From Streptomyces lydicus (GTDB lineage: Bacteria; Actinomycetota; Actinomycetes; Streptomycetales; Streptomycetaceae): 64,000 nucleotides of DNA. Numbering within the stretch: the stretch's first letter is position 1; each line of letters starts with the position of its first letter. The notes under the pieces are model-generated. The model was not told the DNA's origin and did not search any database. It saw nothing but the letters and a program-made list of their open reading frames with translations. The translations under genes and the position numbers were made by a program. The stretch spans positions 6,758,001 to 6,822,000 of the forward strand of contig NZ_RDTE01000003.1 in NCBI RefSeq assembly GCF_004125265.1, written 5' to 3'. Below, piece by piece: positions 1 to 8,935 of the stretch.

Positions 1-108
1 TACGGCCTCTGCGAGAACTGCGGCAACCCCATCGGCAAGGCGCGGATGCAGGCCTTCCCCCGCGCGACGCTGTGCGTGGAGTGCAAGCAGAAGCAGGAGC
101 GCCGTTGA
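1..108 (+). CDS. DksA/TraR-family zinc-finger protein (3' end only)
   Basis: The window opens inside this gene; the last 35 codons are visible and end at a TGA. The residues contain two CxxC pairs (CENC and CVEC) about 20 residues apart, the C4 zinc finger that closes DksA/TraR proteins. Such proteins bind RNA polymerase through its secondary channel. In streptomycetes a gene of this type normally precedes lspA, which fits the next gene here. The start and the coiled-coil part lie outside the window, so the exact subfamily cannot be fixed. Confidence 0.85.
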   Translation, partial: YGLCENCGNPIGKARMQAFPRATLCVECKQKQERR

Positions 109-229
109 ACCGGCCGGCAGGTGTCGCCGACGGCACCCGGTCCGCCCGCGCCCGTACGTGTGTGCCGTACTCTCGTGGTTCAGCCGGGCATGGCCCGGCC
201 GTGGACACGACGGGCTGAGGGACTCACAC

Positions 230-844
230 GTGGCTAAGGCCGAACGCATCACCGGTACGCCGGAACCCGAGCCGGGTGCCGGAGCGGAATCCGCTGCGGA
301 ATCCGCTGCGGAATCCGAGGAGGGGAAGACGGTGGAGCCGGAGCAGGGCACCGGCCACCGCAAGCGCCGGATCGCCGCGCTGCTGCTGGTCGCGCTCGTC
401 GTCTACCTGCTCGACCTGGGCAGCAAGCTCCTGGTGGTCGCGAAACTGGAGCACCACGAGCCCATCCAGGTGATCGGGACGCTGCTGCAGTTCACCGTGA
501 TCCGTAACCGCGGCGCCGCGTTCAGCATGGGCGAGGCGCTGACGATCTTCCTCACCCTCATCGCGGTGGCCGTGATCGTGGTGATCGCCCGGATCGCCCG
601 CAAGCTCTACAGCCTGCCCTGGGCGATCGCGCTCGGGCTGCTGCTCGGCGGCGCCTTCGGCAACCTCACCGACCGGCTGTTCCGCTCGCCGGGGGTCTTC
701 GAGGGCGCGGTGGTCGACTTCATCGCCCCGGCGCACTTCGCGGTCTTCAACCTCGCCGACTCCGGGATCGTCTGCGGCGGCATCCTGATCGTGATCCTGT
801 CCTTCCGGGGACTGGACCCCGACGGGACCGTGCACAAGGACTGA
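230..844 (+). CDS. lspA: Signal peptidase II (lipoprotein signal peptidase)
   Basis: Membrane aspartyl protease (204 aa) that cleaves signal peptides of lipid-modified prolipoproteins after Lgt has acted. Four hydrophobic segments are visible. The family motifs are FTVIRNRGAAFSMG, GNLTDRLF and FAVFNLADSG; the last two carry the catalytic aspartates. I chose the GTG at 230 because GAGGGA lies just upstream; an earlier in-frame start at 158 would add an unlikely leader. The first ~40 residues are a soluble acidic extension with three 12-bp repeats (284-319) encoding an Ala-Glu-Ser run, typical of streptomycete LspA. A -10-like TACTCT lies at 168-173. A GC-rich hairpin follows the gene, then rluD. 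Confidence 0.96.
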   Translation: MAKAERITGTPEPEPGAGAESAAESAAESEEGKTVEPEQGTGHRKRRIAALLLVALVVYLLDLGSKLLVVAKLEHHEPIQVIGTLLQFTVIRNRGAAFSMGEALTIFLTLIAVAVIVVIARIARKLYSLPWAIALGLLLGGAFGNLTDRLFRSPGVFEGAVVDFIAPAHFAVFNLADSGIVCGGILIVILSFRGLDPDGTVHKD

Positions 845-867
845 CCGGCAGCGCGGCCGCTGCACGG

Positions 868-891
868 CTGCCCGGCCCCCCGGCCGGGCAG
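868..891 (+). terminator. Terminator-like hairpin after lspA
   Basis: Perfect 10-bp inverted repeat (868-877 with 882-891) and a 4-nt C loop, placed 24 nt past the lspA stop and about 30 nt before rluD. There is no U-tract, which is usual for streptomycete terminators. It may also lie in the rluD promoter. Confidence 0.6.
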
Positions 892-922
892 GGCACCACG
901 ACGGGACTGCCATACTCGTGGG

Positions 923-1864
923 GTGAGCACCATTCCCGAGATCCGCACCCTGCCCGTACCGGACGGCCTGGAGGGCGAGCGCGTCGACGCCGCGCTGGCC
1001 CGGATGTTCGGCTTCTCCCGTACGAAGGCGGCCGAGCTCGCCGCCGCCGGCAAGGTCCGGGTCGACGGCTCCGAGGTGATGAAGTCCGAGCGGGTGAGCG
1101 GCGGCGCCTGGCTGGAAGTGGAGATGCCGCAGGCCGCGGCGCCCGTGGAGATCATTGCCGAGCCCGTCGAGGGCATGGAGATCGTGCACGACGACGACGA
1201 CATCGTGGTGATCGTCAAGCCCGTCGGCGTGGCCGCGCACCCCAGCCCCGGCTGGACGGGAACGACCGTCATCGGCGGTCTGGCCGCGGCCGGCTACCGC
1301 ATCTCCACCTCCGGTGCCGCCGAGCGCCAGGGCATCGTGCACCGTCTCGACGTCGGCACCTCCGGCCTGATGGTGGTCGCCAAGTCCGAGCGCGCCTACA
1401 CCCTGCTCAAGCAGCAGTTCCGTGAGCGCACGGTCGACAAGCGCTACCACGCCCTGGTCCAGGGCCACCCGGACCCGATGAGCGGCACCATCGACGCCCC
1501 CATCGGCCGGCACCCGCAGCACGACTACAAGTGGGCGGTGACGGCCGAGGGCAAGGCCTCCGTCACGCACTACGACCTGATCGAGGCGTTCCGCGCGGCC
1601 AGCCTGCTCGACATCAAGCTGGAGACCGGCCGCACCCATCAGATCCGGGTGCACATGTCCGCGCACCGCCACCCCTGCGTCGGCGACCTGACCTACGGCG
1701 CCGACCCCACCCTCGCCAAGCGCCTCGGCATCACCCGGCAGTGGCTGCACGCCATGCGGCTGGGCTTCGAGCACCCCTCGGACGGCCGCTGGGTCGAGTT
1801 CGAGAGCGCCTACCCGGATGACCTGCAGCGCGCCCTGGACACCGTCCGGGACGAGAGCAGCTGA
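923..1864 (+). CDS. rluD: 23S rRNA pseudouridine synthase, RluD type
   Basis: Isomerises uridines in 23S rRNA helix 69 to pseudouridine (313 aa). An N-terminal S4 RNA-binding domain (about residues 15-75, RVDAALARMFGFSRTKAAEL) precedes the catalytic domain. HRLDVGTSGLMVVAKS carries the catalytic aspartate, and GRTHQIRVH is the other family signature. The GTG at 923 has no Shine-Dalgarno but lies about 5-7 nt after TACTCG (913-918), the layout of a leaderless streptomycete transcript. Substrate specificity within RluA/C/D cannot be proved by reading; RluD is inferred from the S4 domain and the position after lspA. Confidence 0.92.
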   Translation: MSTIPEIRTLPVPDGLEGERVDAALARMFGFSRTKAAELAAAGKVRVDGSEVMKSERVSGGAWLEVEMPQAAAPVEIIAEPVEGMEIVHDDDDIVVIVKPVGVAAHPSPGWTGTTVIGGLAAAGYRISTSGAAERQGIVHRLDVGTSGLMVVAKSERAYTLLKQQFRERTVDKRYHALVQGHPDPMSGTIDAPIGRHPQHDYKWAVTAEGKASVTHYDLIEAFRAASLLDIKLETGRTHQIRVHMSAHRHPCVGDLTYGADPTLAKRLGITRQWLHAMRLGFEHPSDGRWVEFESAYPDDLQRALDTVRDESS

Positions 1865-1966
1865 CGCGCAGAACACCGGGCGGGCGCCGACACGGCGGGC
1901 CGGAGCCCAGGTCATGGCACGCTGGGGTCGGAAAATGACCGCATCCGACCCCGGAGCGTAGCCACC

Positions 1967-3562
1967 GTGGACCAGCTGGCTCTGATGTTCGTCCTGCTGC
2001 TCGGAGCCGTGGTCATGGTTCCGGTCGGCGACCGGCTGGGACTCCCGTCGCCGGTGCTGATGACCCTCGTCGGCGCCGTGCTGGCACTGCTGCCGTTCGT
2101 GCCCAACGTCGAGGTGCCGCCGGAGTTCATCCTGCCGGTGGTGCTGCCGCCGCTGCTCTACGCGGCGGTGCAGCGCACCTCCTGGCGGCAGTTCACCGCC
2201 AACGTCCGGCCGATCTTCCTGCTCGCCGTGGCGCTGGTCTTCGCCACCACCGCCGCGGTCGCCGCCGTCGCCCAGGCGGTGGTGCCGGGGATGCCGGTGG
2301 CCGCGGCGGTGGTGCTCGGCGCGCTGGTCGCCCCGCCCGACCCGGTGGCCGCGACGGCCGTCGCCGGCAAGCTCGGGTTGCCCCGCCGGCTGGTGTCGAT
2401 CCTGGAGGGCGAGGGGCTGTTCAACGACGTCACCGCCATCGTGCTGTACCACGTCGCGCTCGCCGCGGCGGTCAGCGGAACCTTCTCGGTGCCCGCCGCG
2501 GTCGGCTCGCTGGTGCTTTCCGCGGTGGTCGCCATAGCGGTCGGCCTGGGGCTCGGCTGGCTCACCAACAAGCTGATGGGGCTGCTCGGTGACCCGACCC
2601 TGCAGATCGGTCTGACACTGCTGGTGCCGTTCGTCGCGTACGTCCTGGCGGAGAATTTCCGCGGCTCCGGGGTACTGGCGGTGCTGACCTGCGCGCTGTT
2701 CCTGGCTGAGTACGCGGTCGACCCGGACGATGTGATGGGACGGCTCGCCGGCTACACCTTCTGGGAGGTCGTCGACACCCTCGTCACCGGTGTCGCCTTC
2801 GGGCTGATCGGCCTGGAGCTGCACAACATCTTCGGGGCGGCCTCCCACCGCTGGGGCCAGCTGCTCGGCGCCGGCGCCGCCGTCGTCGGGGTGGTCGTCG
2901 GGGTCCGCCTGCTGTGGCTGCTGCCCGCCGCCTGGCTGGCCAAGCGGATGCACAAGCGCCGCGACTACGACGAAGAGATCCCGATGAGCTGGCGGGAGAC
3001 GCTCATCATGTGGTGGGCGGGGATGCGCGGGGTGGCCTCGGTGGCGCTGGCGCTGGCCATTCCGTACAGCGTCGACGGCGGCGATGACTTCCCGGTCCGC
3101 GACGACATCCTCTTCATCGCCTTCGCGGTGGTGCTCAGCACCCTCCTGATCCAGGGCCTCACCCTGCCCTGGCTGGTGCGCCGGCTGCGGGTACGGGCCG
3201 ACACCGATGCCGTCGACGCGCTGGAGCGGGAGCTGGCGATCCGGGTGATCAAGGCGTCCAAGCGGCGGCTGAAGGAGATCCTGGAGGTCGAGGAGCTGCC
3301 CGACGAGGTCAGCGAGCAACTGGCCCGCCGCGCCCACGACATCGGTGCCCGGATCGCGCCGGACATCGTCGACGACGAGCGGCGCGAGCTCTTCGACAAG
3401 CGCATCACCCGCCTGAAGAAGGTGCACCGCATCCAGGGCGAGATGCTGTCGGCCGCCCGGCACGAGGTGCTGGCGGCGCGCAGTGAACCGGGCGCGGACC
3501 CGGAGATCGTCGACCGGGTGCTGCGCCATCTGGACATGCGCAGCCTGCGGGGCACTCCCTGA
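1967..3562 (+). CDS. Na+/H+ (cation/proton) antiporter, CPA1 family
   Basis: Integral membrane antiporter of 531 aa exchanging protons for monovalent cations. About twelve hydrophobic segments fill residues 1-400. The segment with GEGLFNDVTAIVLYHVA matches the ND-containing ion-binding helix of NhaP/NHE proteins, and MWWAGMRGVASVALALAIP matches the conserved arginine-glycine segment. A charged cytoplasmic tail (about 410-531) is predicted helical. GTG start at 1967 with CCGGAGCG upstream. It converges on the mscS gene with only 15 bp between the stops. Confidence 0.9.
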   Translation: MDQLALMFVLLLGAVVMVPVGDRLGLPSPVLMTLVGAVLALLPFVPNVEVPPEFILPVVLPPLLYAAVQRTSWRQFTANVRPIFLLAVALVFATTAAVAAVAQAVVPGMPVAAAVVLGALVAPPDPVAATAVAGKLGLPRRLVSILEGEGLFNDVTAIVLYHVALAAAVSGTFSVPAAVGSLVLSAVVAIAVGLGLGWLTNKLMGLLGDPTLQIGLTLLVPFVAYVLAENFRGSGVLAVLTCALFLAEYAVDPDDVMGRLAGYTFWEVVDTLVTGVAFGLIGLELHNIFGAASHRWGQLLGAGAAVVGVVVGVRLLWLLPAAWLAKRMHKRRDYDEEIPMSWRETLIMWWAGMRGVASVALALAIPYSVDGGDDFPVRDDILFIAFAVVLSTLLIQGLTLPWLVRRLRVRADTDAVDALERELAIRVIKASKRRLKEILEVEELPDEVSEQLARRAHDIGARIAPDIVDDERRELFDKRITRLKKVHRIQGEMLSAARHEVLAARSEPGADPEIVDRVLRHLDMRSLRGTP

Positions 3563-3563
3563 C

Positions 3564-3577
3564 AGGGGGGCTCCCCT
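3564..3577. terminator. Short hairpin between convergent genes
   Basis: AGGGG and CCCCT arms with a 4-nt loop sit in the 15-bp gap between the antiporter stop and the convergent mscS stop. It could serve both transcripts; the short stem makes this tentative. Confidence 0.4.
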
Positions 3578-4630
3578 CTAGGACTTGTCCGGCGGCGCCG
3601 TCGCCGTGGTGATCCGCGGCAGTGCGTAGGCGTGTTCGGCCACCAGCCACTCCAGCAGCCGCTCGCGGACCGCGCACCGCACCGTCCACAGGGTGTCCGA
3701 GTCCCGGGCGGTCACCAGCGCACGCACCACGATCGTGGAGGGTGTGGTGTCGGTGACCACCAGACTCCAGGACCTGCCGTCCCACTCCGGGCACTCCTGG
3801 AGGATTTCCAGCAGCCGCTGGCGCATCTTCTCCACCGGTGCGCTGTGGTCGAGGTGCAGGAGGACCGTGCCGGTCATCTGCGCACCGCCGCGCGACCAGT
3901 TCTCGAAGGGCTTGCCGGTGAAGTACGACACCGGCATGGTGATCCGGCGCTCGTCCCAGGTCCGCACGGTCAGAAAGGTCAGCGTGATCTCCTCGACGGT
4001 GCCCCACTCGCCGTCCACGACGACGGTGTCCCCGATGCGCACCATGTCGCCGAACGCGATCTGCAGGCCCGCGAAGAGGTTGCCGAGGGTGGACTGGGCG
4101 GCGATACCGGCGACGATGCCCAGCAGCCCGGCCGACGCCAGCATGGAGGTGCCGACCGCCCGCATCGCCGGGAACGTCAGCAGCATCGAGGCGGCCGCGA
4201 CGACGATCACCACGGCCGTCACCACCCGCTGGATCAGCGTCACCTGGGTCCGTACCCGCCGCACCCGCGCCGCGTCCCGGGCGCCCGCCGCATAGCGCGA
4301 GTACGAGGACTCGACGATCGCCGCCGCGGCCCGGACGACCAGCCAGGCGGTGGCCGCGATCAGGACCAGGGTCAGCGCCTGCCCGATGCCCGCCGCGTGC
4401 TCCTCGACGGAATCCAGGCCCGTATGGTCGAACGAGCCGCGCAACAGGGCCGCGCAGAGCACCACTTGCAGCGGTATCCGGCAGCGGCGCAGCAGGCCCC
4501 ACAAGGGGGTCTCCGGGTGGCCGGCATCGATCCGGACCAGTGCCCGGTCGGCGAGCCAGACCAGAACGAGGGCGAGCAGGACGGCGCCGCCGACGACGAC
4601 GACCGGACGCAGGACGTCCTCCAAGGACAC
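3578..4630 (-). CDS. MscS-type mechanosensitive ion channel
   Basis: Small-conductance mechanosensitive channel (350 aa) that releases solutes on osmotic downshock. Three to four N-terminal membrane helices precede the pore helix and beta domain, read as LLGIVAGIAAQSTLGNLFAG followed by QIAFGDMVRIGD, the classical MscS signature. The GTG at 4630 is chosen because GGAGGAG lies 6-8 nt upstream; an upstream ATG extending to 4972 would overlap the divergent hydrolase promoter and adds low-complexity residues. It is divergent from the hydrolase at 4737. Confidence 0.92.
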   Translation of the reverse strand: MSLEDVLRPVVVVGGAVLLALVLVWLADRALVRIDAGHPETPLWGLLRRCRIPLQVVLCAALLRGSFDHTGLDSVEEHAAGIGQALTLVLIAATAWLVVRAAAAIVESSYSRYAAGARDAARVRRVRTQVTLIQRVVTAVVIVVAAASMLLTFPAMRAVGTSMLASAGLLGIVAGIAAQSTLGNLFAGLQIAFGDMVRIGDTVVVDGEWGTVEEITLTFLTVRTWDERRITMPVSYFTGKPFENWSRGGAQMTGTVLLHLDHSAPVEKMRQRLLEILQECPEWDGRSWSLVVTDTTPSTIVVRALVTARDSDTLWTVRCAVRERLLEWLVAEHAYALPRITTATAPPDKS

Positions 4631-4736
4631 GGGACTCCTCCTCCGTGGGGTGCGAGGGGCTGTGGTGTGCTGGTACCCGGTCCTGGTGACCGTAACTGGC
4701 AGGATGGGGCGAGATCGATCCAACCCCAGGGAAGTG

Positions 4737-5348
4737 ATGTCAGTGCCGGCCGCCTCCGAGTCCCCGACCAGCGGACTTTCGACGATTGTGCTGTTCCATT
4801 CGGTGTGCGGGCTGCGTTCCGCGGTGCACGCGGCCGCGGACCGGCTGCGCGCCGCGGGGCACGAGGTGATCGTCCCCGATCTGTTCGACGGCCGGACCGC
4901 CGACTCCGTCCCGGACGGCATTCTCATCAAGGACGAGATCGGCAAGGAGGAACTGCTCAAGCGGGCCATCACGGCCGTCGCGCCCTACTCCGACCGCGGA
5001 CTGGTCTATGCCGGTTTCTCCTTCGGCGGCTCGGTCGCGCAGAACCTCGCACTCGGCGACGAGCGGACCCGCGGGCTGCTTCTGCTGCACGGCACCTCGG
5101 ACATCGCGGAGGGCACCGTCGCCGACGACCTGCCGGTGCAGCTGCATGTCGCCGACCCGGACCCGTACGAGCCGCACGACTGGCTGAACGCCTGGTACCT
5201 GCAGATGCGCCGGGCCGGCGCGGACGTAGAGGTCTTCCGCTACGCCGGCGCCGGCCACCTCTTCACCGATCCCGATCTGCCCGACTACGACGCGGAGGCC
5301 GCCGAGAGCGCCTGGAAGGTGGCGCTGGGCTTCCTCGCGGAGCTGTGA
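4737..5348 (+). CDS. Dienelactone hydrolase family protein
   Basis: Alpha/beta hydrolase of 203 aa. Visible features are IVLFHSVCGL (oxyanion region after strand 1), the nucleophile elbow GFSFGGS with serine rather than the cysteine of true dienelactone hydrolases, an acidic residue near HVADPDPYEP, and the terminal histidine in GAGHLFTD. Length and order fit the DLH clade of unknown substrate. ATG at 4737 follows AGGGA; an in-frame GTG one codon earlier is possible. It stands alone between mscS (divergent) and phoD (convergent). Confidence 0.82.
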   Translation: MSVPAASESPTSGLSTIVLFHSVCGLRSAVHAAADRLRAAGHEVIVPDLFDGRTADSVPDGILIKDEIGKEELLKRAITAVAPYSDRGLVYAGFSFGGSVAQNLALGDERTRGLLLLHGTSDIAEGTVADDLPVQLHVADPDPYEPHDWLNAWYLQMRRAGADVEVFRYAGAGHLFTDPDLPDYDAEAAESAWKVALGFLAEL

Positions 5349-5382
5349 GCCGGCGGGCCGGGCGGACCCGGGCGGGCTTCCC

Positions 5383-7026
5383 CTAGACGAGCGGCTGGTC
5401 CGCGCGCTCCACCTGCTGGCTGCCGGACCGGGTGAGGTACGAGCGCAGCAGGGTGCTGGTGGCGTTCGGATCGGTCTTGTCGGAGATGCCGAAGTAGTCC
5501 ATCTGCGTCCGCTGGGCGTCGATGTCCAGGACCCCGTAGCCGTGCGAGTCCATGTCCAGCCACTTCACATGGCGGTTGGCGGCCTTGATGGCGGCGACCC
5601 CGGCCAGCGAGACGGTGTGCGGGGCGACGTGCAGGAAGTCGTCCACGTTGTCGGAGGTGACGGAGGTGACCACGAACTCCGTCGCCACCGCGCGGTCGGC
5701 GGGGTAGGTCGCTGCCTGGAGCGGCACCTCGTTGGCCCAGGCCATGTGGATGTCGCCGGTCAGGAACACCGTGTTGTCGATGCCGCGGTCGCTGAGGTGG
5801 CTCAGCAGTTCGCGGCGGTCGTCGGTGTAGCCGTCCCACTGGTCGGTGTTGATCGCCAGGCCCTCCTTGGGTATCCCGAGGATCTCGGCGAGCGGGCCCA
5901 GCAGCTTCGCGGGGACGGCGCCGAAGGCGACCTGCGAGATCATCACCGAGGTGCCGACCAGCCGCCAGGCGGTGTCCGAGCGCTCCAGTCCGGACTTGAG
6001 CCAGTCCAGCTGCGCCCGCCCGGTGATCGTACGGCTCGGGTCGTCGACCGCACCGCTGCCCGGCTTGGCCTGGGCGTCACGGAACGACCGCAGGTCCAGC
6101 AGGTGCAGATCGGCGAGGGTGCCGAAGCGCAGCCTGCGGTAGGTGGTGCCGGCGATCGAGGGGCGCACCGGCATCCACTCGAAGTAGGCCTGCTTCGCGG
6201 CGGCCATCCGCGCGGACCAGGGGCCCTCGGTCTCCGGGGTGTGGTTCACCGCGCCGCCCTTCCAGGCGTTGTCGGCGAACTCGTGGTCGTCCCACATGGC
6301 GATGACCGGGTGCGTGGCGTGCATGGCCATCGCGTCCGGGTCGGTCTTGTGGACGCCGTGCCGGATGCGGTAGTCGGCGAGCGTCAGCAGCTCGTGGGCG
6401 GGGGTGTGCGGGCGGACGACGTACTTGAACTCCGGGTACTCACCGGACTTGTACTCGTAGAGGTAGTCGCCGACGTGGAGCACCGCGTCCAGTTCGGTGC
6501 GGGCGGCCAGGTGCCGGTAGGGGGAGAAGTAGCCGGACTCCCAGTTGGCACAGGAGACCACGCCGAAGCGGATGTTGCCGGCCGCGGTGTCGGGGGCGGG
6601 GGCGGTACGGGTCCGGCCGACGGGGGAGTGCTGACCGTCGACGGTGAAGCGGTAGTAGTAGTGGGTGGCCGGGTGCAGGCCGCGGACGTCCGCCTTGACG
6701 GTGTGGTCACTGGCGGCAGAGGTGGTCAGGTTCCCCCGGGCGACCACGGACGTGAAGTTCTTGTCGCTCGCCACCTGCCAGCTCACCTTGGTGGCCGGTC
6801 CGCGGCCGGAGCCGGGGGTCGCCGACGCGGTCGGCGTGACCCGGGTCCACAGCAGGACGCCGTCCGGGAGCGGGTCCCCGGAGGCGACTCCGTGCTGAAA
6901 GAACGAGTCCTGGGCCGCGGCCCCCTGGGCGTGTGCGGTGGCGGCGCCGGCGAACGGCAGAAGGGCGGCGGTGGCGGCTACGGCCGTGACGGCTGTGCGG
7001 CGCGAGATCTGGTCATGATCGGTCAC
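5383..7026 (-). CDS. phoD: PhoD-family alkaline phosphatase, Tat-exported
   Basis: Extracellular phosphodiesterase/phosphatase of 547 aa, normally requiring Ca and Fe. The N-terminus shows a Tat signal (SRRTAVTAVA then a hydrophobic stretch ending AHA near residue 33). An Ig-like PhoD N-domain follows (about 40-140), then the catalytic domain with FGVVSCANWESG, LHVGDYLYEY and MWDDHEFADNAW metal-binding motifs, and HVFLTGDIHMAW-like residues near 400. GTG start with AAGGTGAT upstream. It is the last of a same-strand run that begins with the DsbA/membrane pairs, 89 bp behind the nearer DsbA. Phosphate control is expected for the family but I did not identify a PHO box. Confidence 0.92.
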   Translation of the reverse strand: MTDHDQISRRTAVTAVAATAALLPFAGAATAHAQGAAAQDSFFQHGVASGDPLPDGVLLWTRVTPTASATPGSGRGPATKVSWQVASDKNFTSVVARGNLTTSAASDHTVKADVRGLHPATHYYYRFTVDGQHSPVGRTRTAPAPDTAAGNIRFGVVSCANWESGYFSPYRHLAARTELDAVLHVGDYLYEYKSGEYPEFKYVVRPHTPAHELLTLADYRIRHGVHKTDPDAMAMHATHPVIAMWDDHEFADNAWKGGAVNHTPETEGPWSARMAAAKQAYFEWMPVRPSIAGTTYRRLRFGTLADLHLLDLRSFRDAQAKPGSGAVDDPSRTITGRAQLDWLKSGLERSDTAWRLVGTSVMISQVAFGAVPAKLLGPLAEILGIPKEGLAINTDQWDGYTDDRRELLSHLSDRGIDNTVFLTGDIHMAWANEVPLQAATYPADRAVATEFVVTSVTSDNVDDFLHVAPHTVSLAGVAAIKAANRHVKWLDMDSHGYGVLDIDAQRTQMDYFGISDKTDPNATSTLLRSYLTRSGSQQVERADQPLV

Positions 7027-7115
7027 GGCCGATCACCTTACTGGCCGGTAAACGAACCCGGGAGGGCGAATTCCGATAACTCCGGGAATTCGCCCGCCCG
7101 TTGTCCGAAAGGCAC

Positions 7116-8054
7116 TCAGTGGGCGCCCGAGGGATCCTTTTCGCCCTCGCGGATGCCGTTCGCGCCACCTTCGCCCGTGCTGCCGCCCTTGCCCCCGTCC
7201 CCTTGGGTCTGTCCCTTCGCCGGGCCGAACTCCTTGTCGATCATCTTCTTGAAGTTGGCCTGCGCCAGCTGGTTGTACTGCGCCTGCGTCATCTGCTGCT
7301 GCGGGACCGGCGGCAGCACCAGCTTCTTGTCGCCGTGCATGAACCCTGGCGTGCCCTTGACGCCCTTGCGGCCGAACAGCGCGGTCATCTCCATCGCCCA
7401 GCGGTCGTAGGTGCCCTTCTTGACCGCCGTGGCGAACGCCTTGTCGTTCTTCAGCTCCGGCACCTCGCCGGCGACCTTGAGCAGTTCGGAGTCCTTGGCG
7501 TACAGGTCCTCGCGCTCGTCGGGGTGGTACTTGGCCGAGTACAGCGCCGACTTGTACTTCAAGAAGGCCTCCGGGCTGACGTTCAGCGCCGCGCCGAGCG
7601 CGCTCAGCGCGTTCTTCGAGCCCTCGCCGCCGCCGGCATCGTCGATGAAGGTGTACATGGTGAAGCGGACCCGGTACCGGCCGTCTTCGATGTCCTTGGC
7701 CAGGAGCTTGCCGCTGCTCTGCTCGAAGGCCGCGCACGCCGGGCAGCGGACGTCCTCGAAGACCTCCAGGGTCTGCTTGGCGTTCTTGTCGCCTATCAGG
7801 ATCTCGGTGCCGTTCTTGCCCTGGGTGTGCGCGGGCGTGACGAGCCGGGCCTCCTTGGCGGCCTCCCAGCCCTTGGGCTCGTTGGCCTTCATCACGAAGT
7901 AGCCGATGCCGCCGGCCACCGCCAGGACGCCGATCACCGCGCCCGCCGCGGTCAGTTGGCGGCGCAGCTTCTCCTTCTTCTTCTGGCGTTCCCGCTCGGC
8001 CCGGATGCGTTCGCGGGCCGCGGTCTTGTGGGCCAGGTTGTTGCGGTTGCTCAT
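7116..8054 (-). CDS. Membrane-anchored DsbA-like thioredoxin (copy A)
   Basis: Thiol-disulfide oxidoreductase-like protein of 312 aa. A short basic cytoplasmic tail rich in Arg/Glu/Lys (1-33) is followed by one membrane anchor (35-57). The exported thioredoxin fold carries CPAC at residues 104-107 and a cis-proline loop GTPGF near the C-terminus. The DsbA helical insertion reads AAFEQSSGKLL then GSKNALSALGAALNVSPEAFLKYK. ATG at 8054 with GAGGGGA upstream. It lies 45 bp downstream of a membrane protein gene and is closely similar along its length to copy B at 8936-9787. It probably shuffles disulfides in secreted proteins; oxidase versus isomerase activity cannot be read from sequence. Confidence 0.9.
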   Translation of the reverse strand: MSNRNNLAHKTAARERIRAERERQKKKEKLRRQLTAAGAVIGVLAVAGGIGYFVMKANEPKGWEAAKEARLVTPAHTQGKNGTEILIGDKNAKQTLEVFEDVRCPACAAFEQSSGKLLAKDIEDGRYRVRFTMYTFIDDAGGGEGSKNALSALGAALNVSPEAFLKYKSALYSAKYHPDEREDLYAKDSELLKVAGEVPELKNDKAFATAVKKGTYDRWAMEMTALFGRKGVKGTPGFMHGDKKLVLPPVPQQQMTQAQYNQLAQANFKKMIDKEFGPAKGQTQGDGGKGGSTGEGGANGIREGEKDPSGAH

Positions 8055-8099
8055 GGGTGGTGGGGTCCCCTCGAGGTCGTGCCGGTTGCTGTGTGCTGG

Positions 8100-8813
8100 T
8101 CAGGCGCCGGCCGGGCGGGGCGGGCCGCGGCGCCGTACGCAGTGCACGAGGAGGGGGAGCGGGCGGGCCGGCGGCAGCGGGTGCAGCGGCCGGATCTGCC
8201 GGCGGGGCGGGGCGGGGGCGGCGGTGCGCACCGCCGCCGCGGTGTGCAGGGGGCGGAAGGCGCCGGCCGCGGCGGCGCGCAACAGGGCGTCCAGCGCGGC
8301 ATCACCGCGGTGCAGCCAGGCCGCGGCGAGCAGGCCGACCGCGACATGGGCGGCGAGCAGCAGCCAGGGGGCCGCCGCCGGGACGGCCGGCGGCAGGGGC
8401 GCGACCGGAGGGGCGGCCGCCCGGGCCAGCGGAGTGCCCCATTCGCCGCCCCGGCACAGCAGTTCGACGCCGACCGAGCGCAGCGGGCCGGTGACCGGGC
8501 CGCCGGCCGGCCCGTAACAGGTGTGCTGCCCGGCGGTGAAGACGGTGTCGGCGGCCAGTTCCAGCGGCACCAGGAGCGCGGCGACGGCGCCGAATCCGCG
8601 CTCCCTGCCGGTCAGCGCATAGGTCGCGGCGAAGACCCCGGCGCAGATCGCGAGGACCGGAGCGGGCGGTAACGGGTGGTGCGAGAGCAGCACATGGGAG
8701 GCCGTGGACAGGGCGGTGCACAGCGCGGTGAACAGCGCCGCCCGCAGCGCCCTGAGCTGAACTCCCGGCGCGGCCGCCGGCCGGGCCCCGGGGCGTATTC
8801 CCGTCGCCTGCAT
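8100..8813 (-). CDS. Small polytopic membrane protein with conserved cysteines (copy A)
   Basis: About 237 aa, no family recognised. Four to five hydrophobic segments are visible. Between segments three and four an extracytoplasmic-looking loop carries GQHTCYG, GPLRSVGVELLC and PLAR; the C-terminus ends LLVHCVRRRGPP. All these are shared with the paralogue at 9887-10546. The gene directly precedes DsbA copy A. The invariant cysteines beside a thioredoxin gene suggest, by inference only, a DsbB/VKOR-like redox partner, although no CxxC pair is present. Start uncertain: ATG at 8813 aligns best with the paralogue, but an in-frame ATG at 8840 exists and neither has a clear ribosome site. Confidence 0.7.
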   Translation of the reverse strand: MQATGIRPGARPAAAPGVQLRALRAALFTALCTALSTASHVLLSHHPLPPAPVLAICAGVFAATYALTGRERGFGAVAALLVPLELAADTVFTAGQHTCYGPAGGPVTGPLRSVGVELLCRGGEWGTPLARAAAPPVAPLPPAVPAAAPWLLLAAHVAVGLLAAAWLHRGDAALDALLRAAAAGAFRPLHTAAAVRTAAPAPPRRQIRPLHPLPPARPLPLLVHCVRRRGPPRPAGA

Positions 8814-8935
8814 GACGGGAGTCTGCCATGTGCACGGCATCAGCCCAGGTCAAGATTTGGCATCGGCCGGCGTGCACGGAGCACGCCGGCCGCGGGGTAC
8901 GGCACGCGGCCCGGCCACCGGCCGGGCCGCCCGCG

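Noticed and set aside
224..3529. 1101-codon open frame on the minus strand
   Set aside because: It is antisense to lspA, rluD and the antiporter; high third-position G+C removes stops there. Its residues are low-complexity His/Gln/Arg/Asp with no domain.
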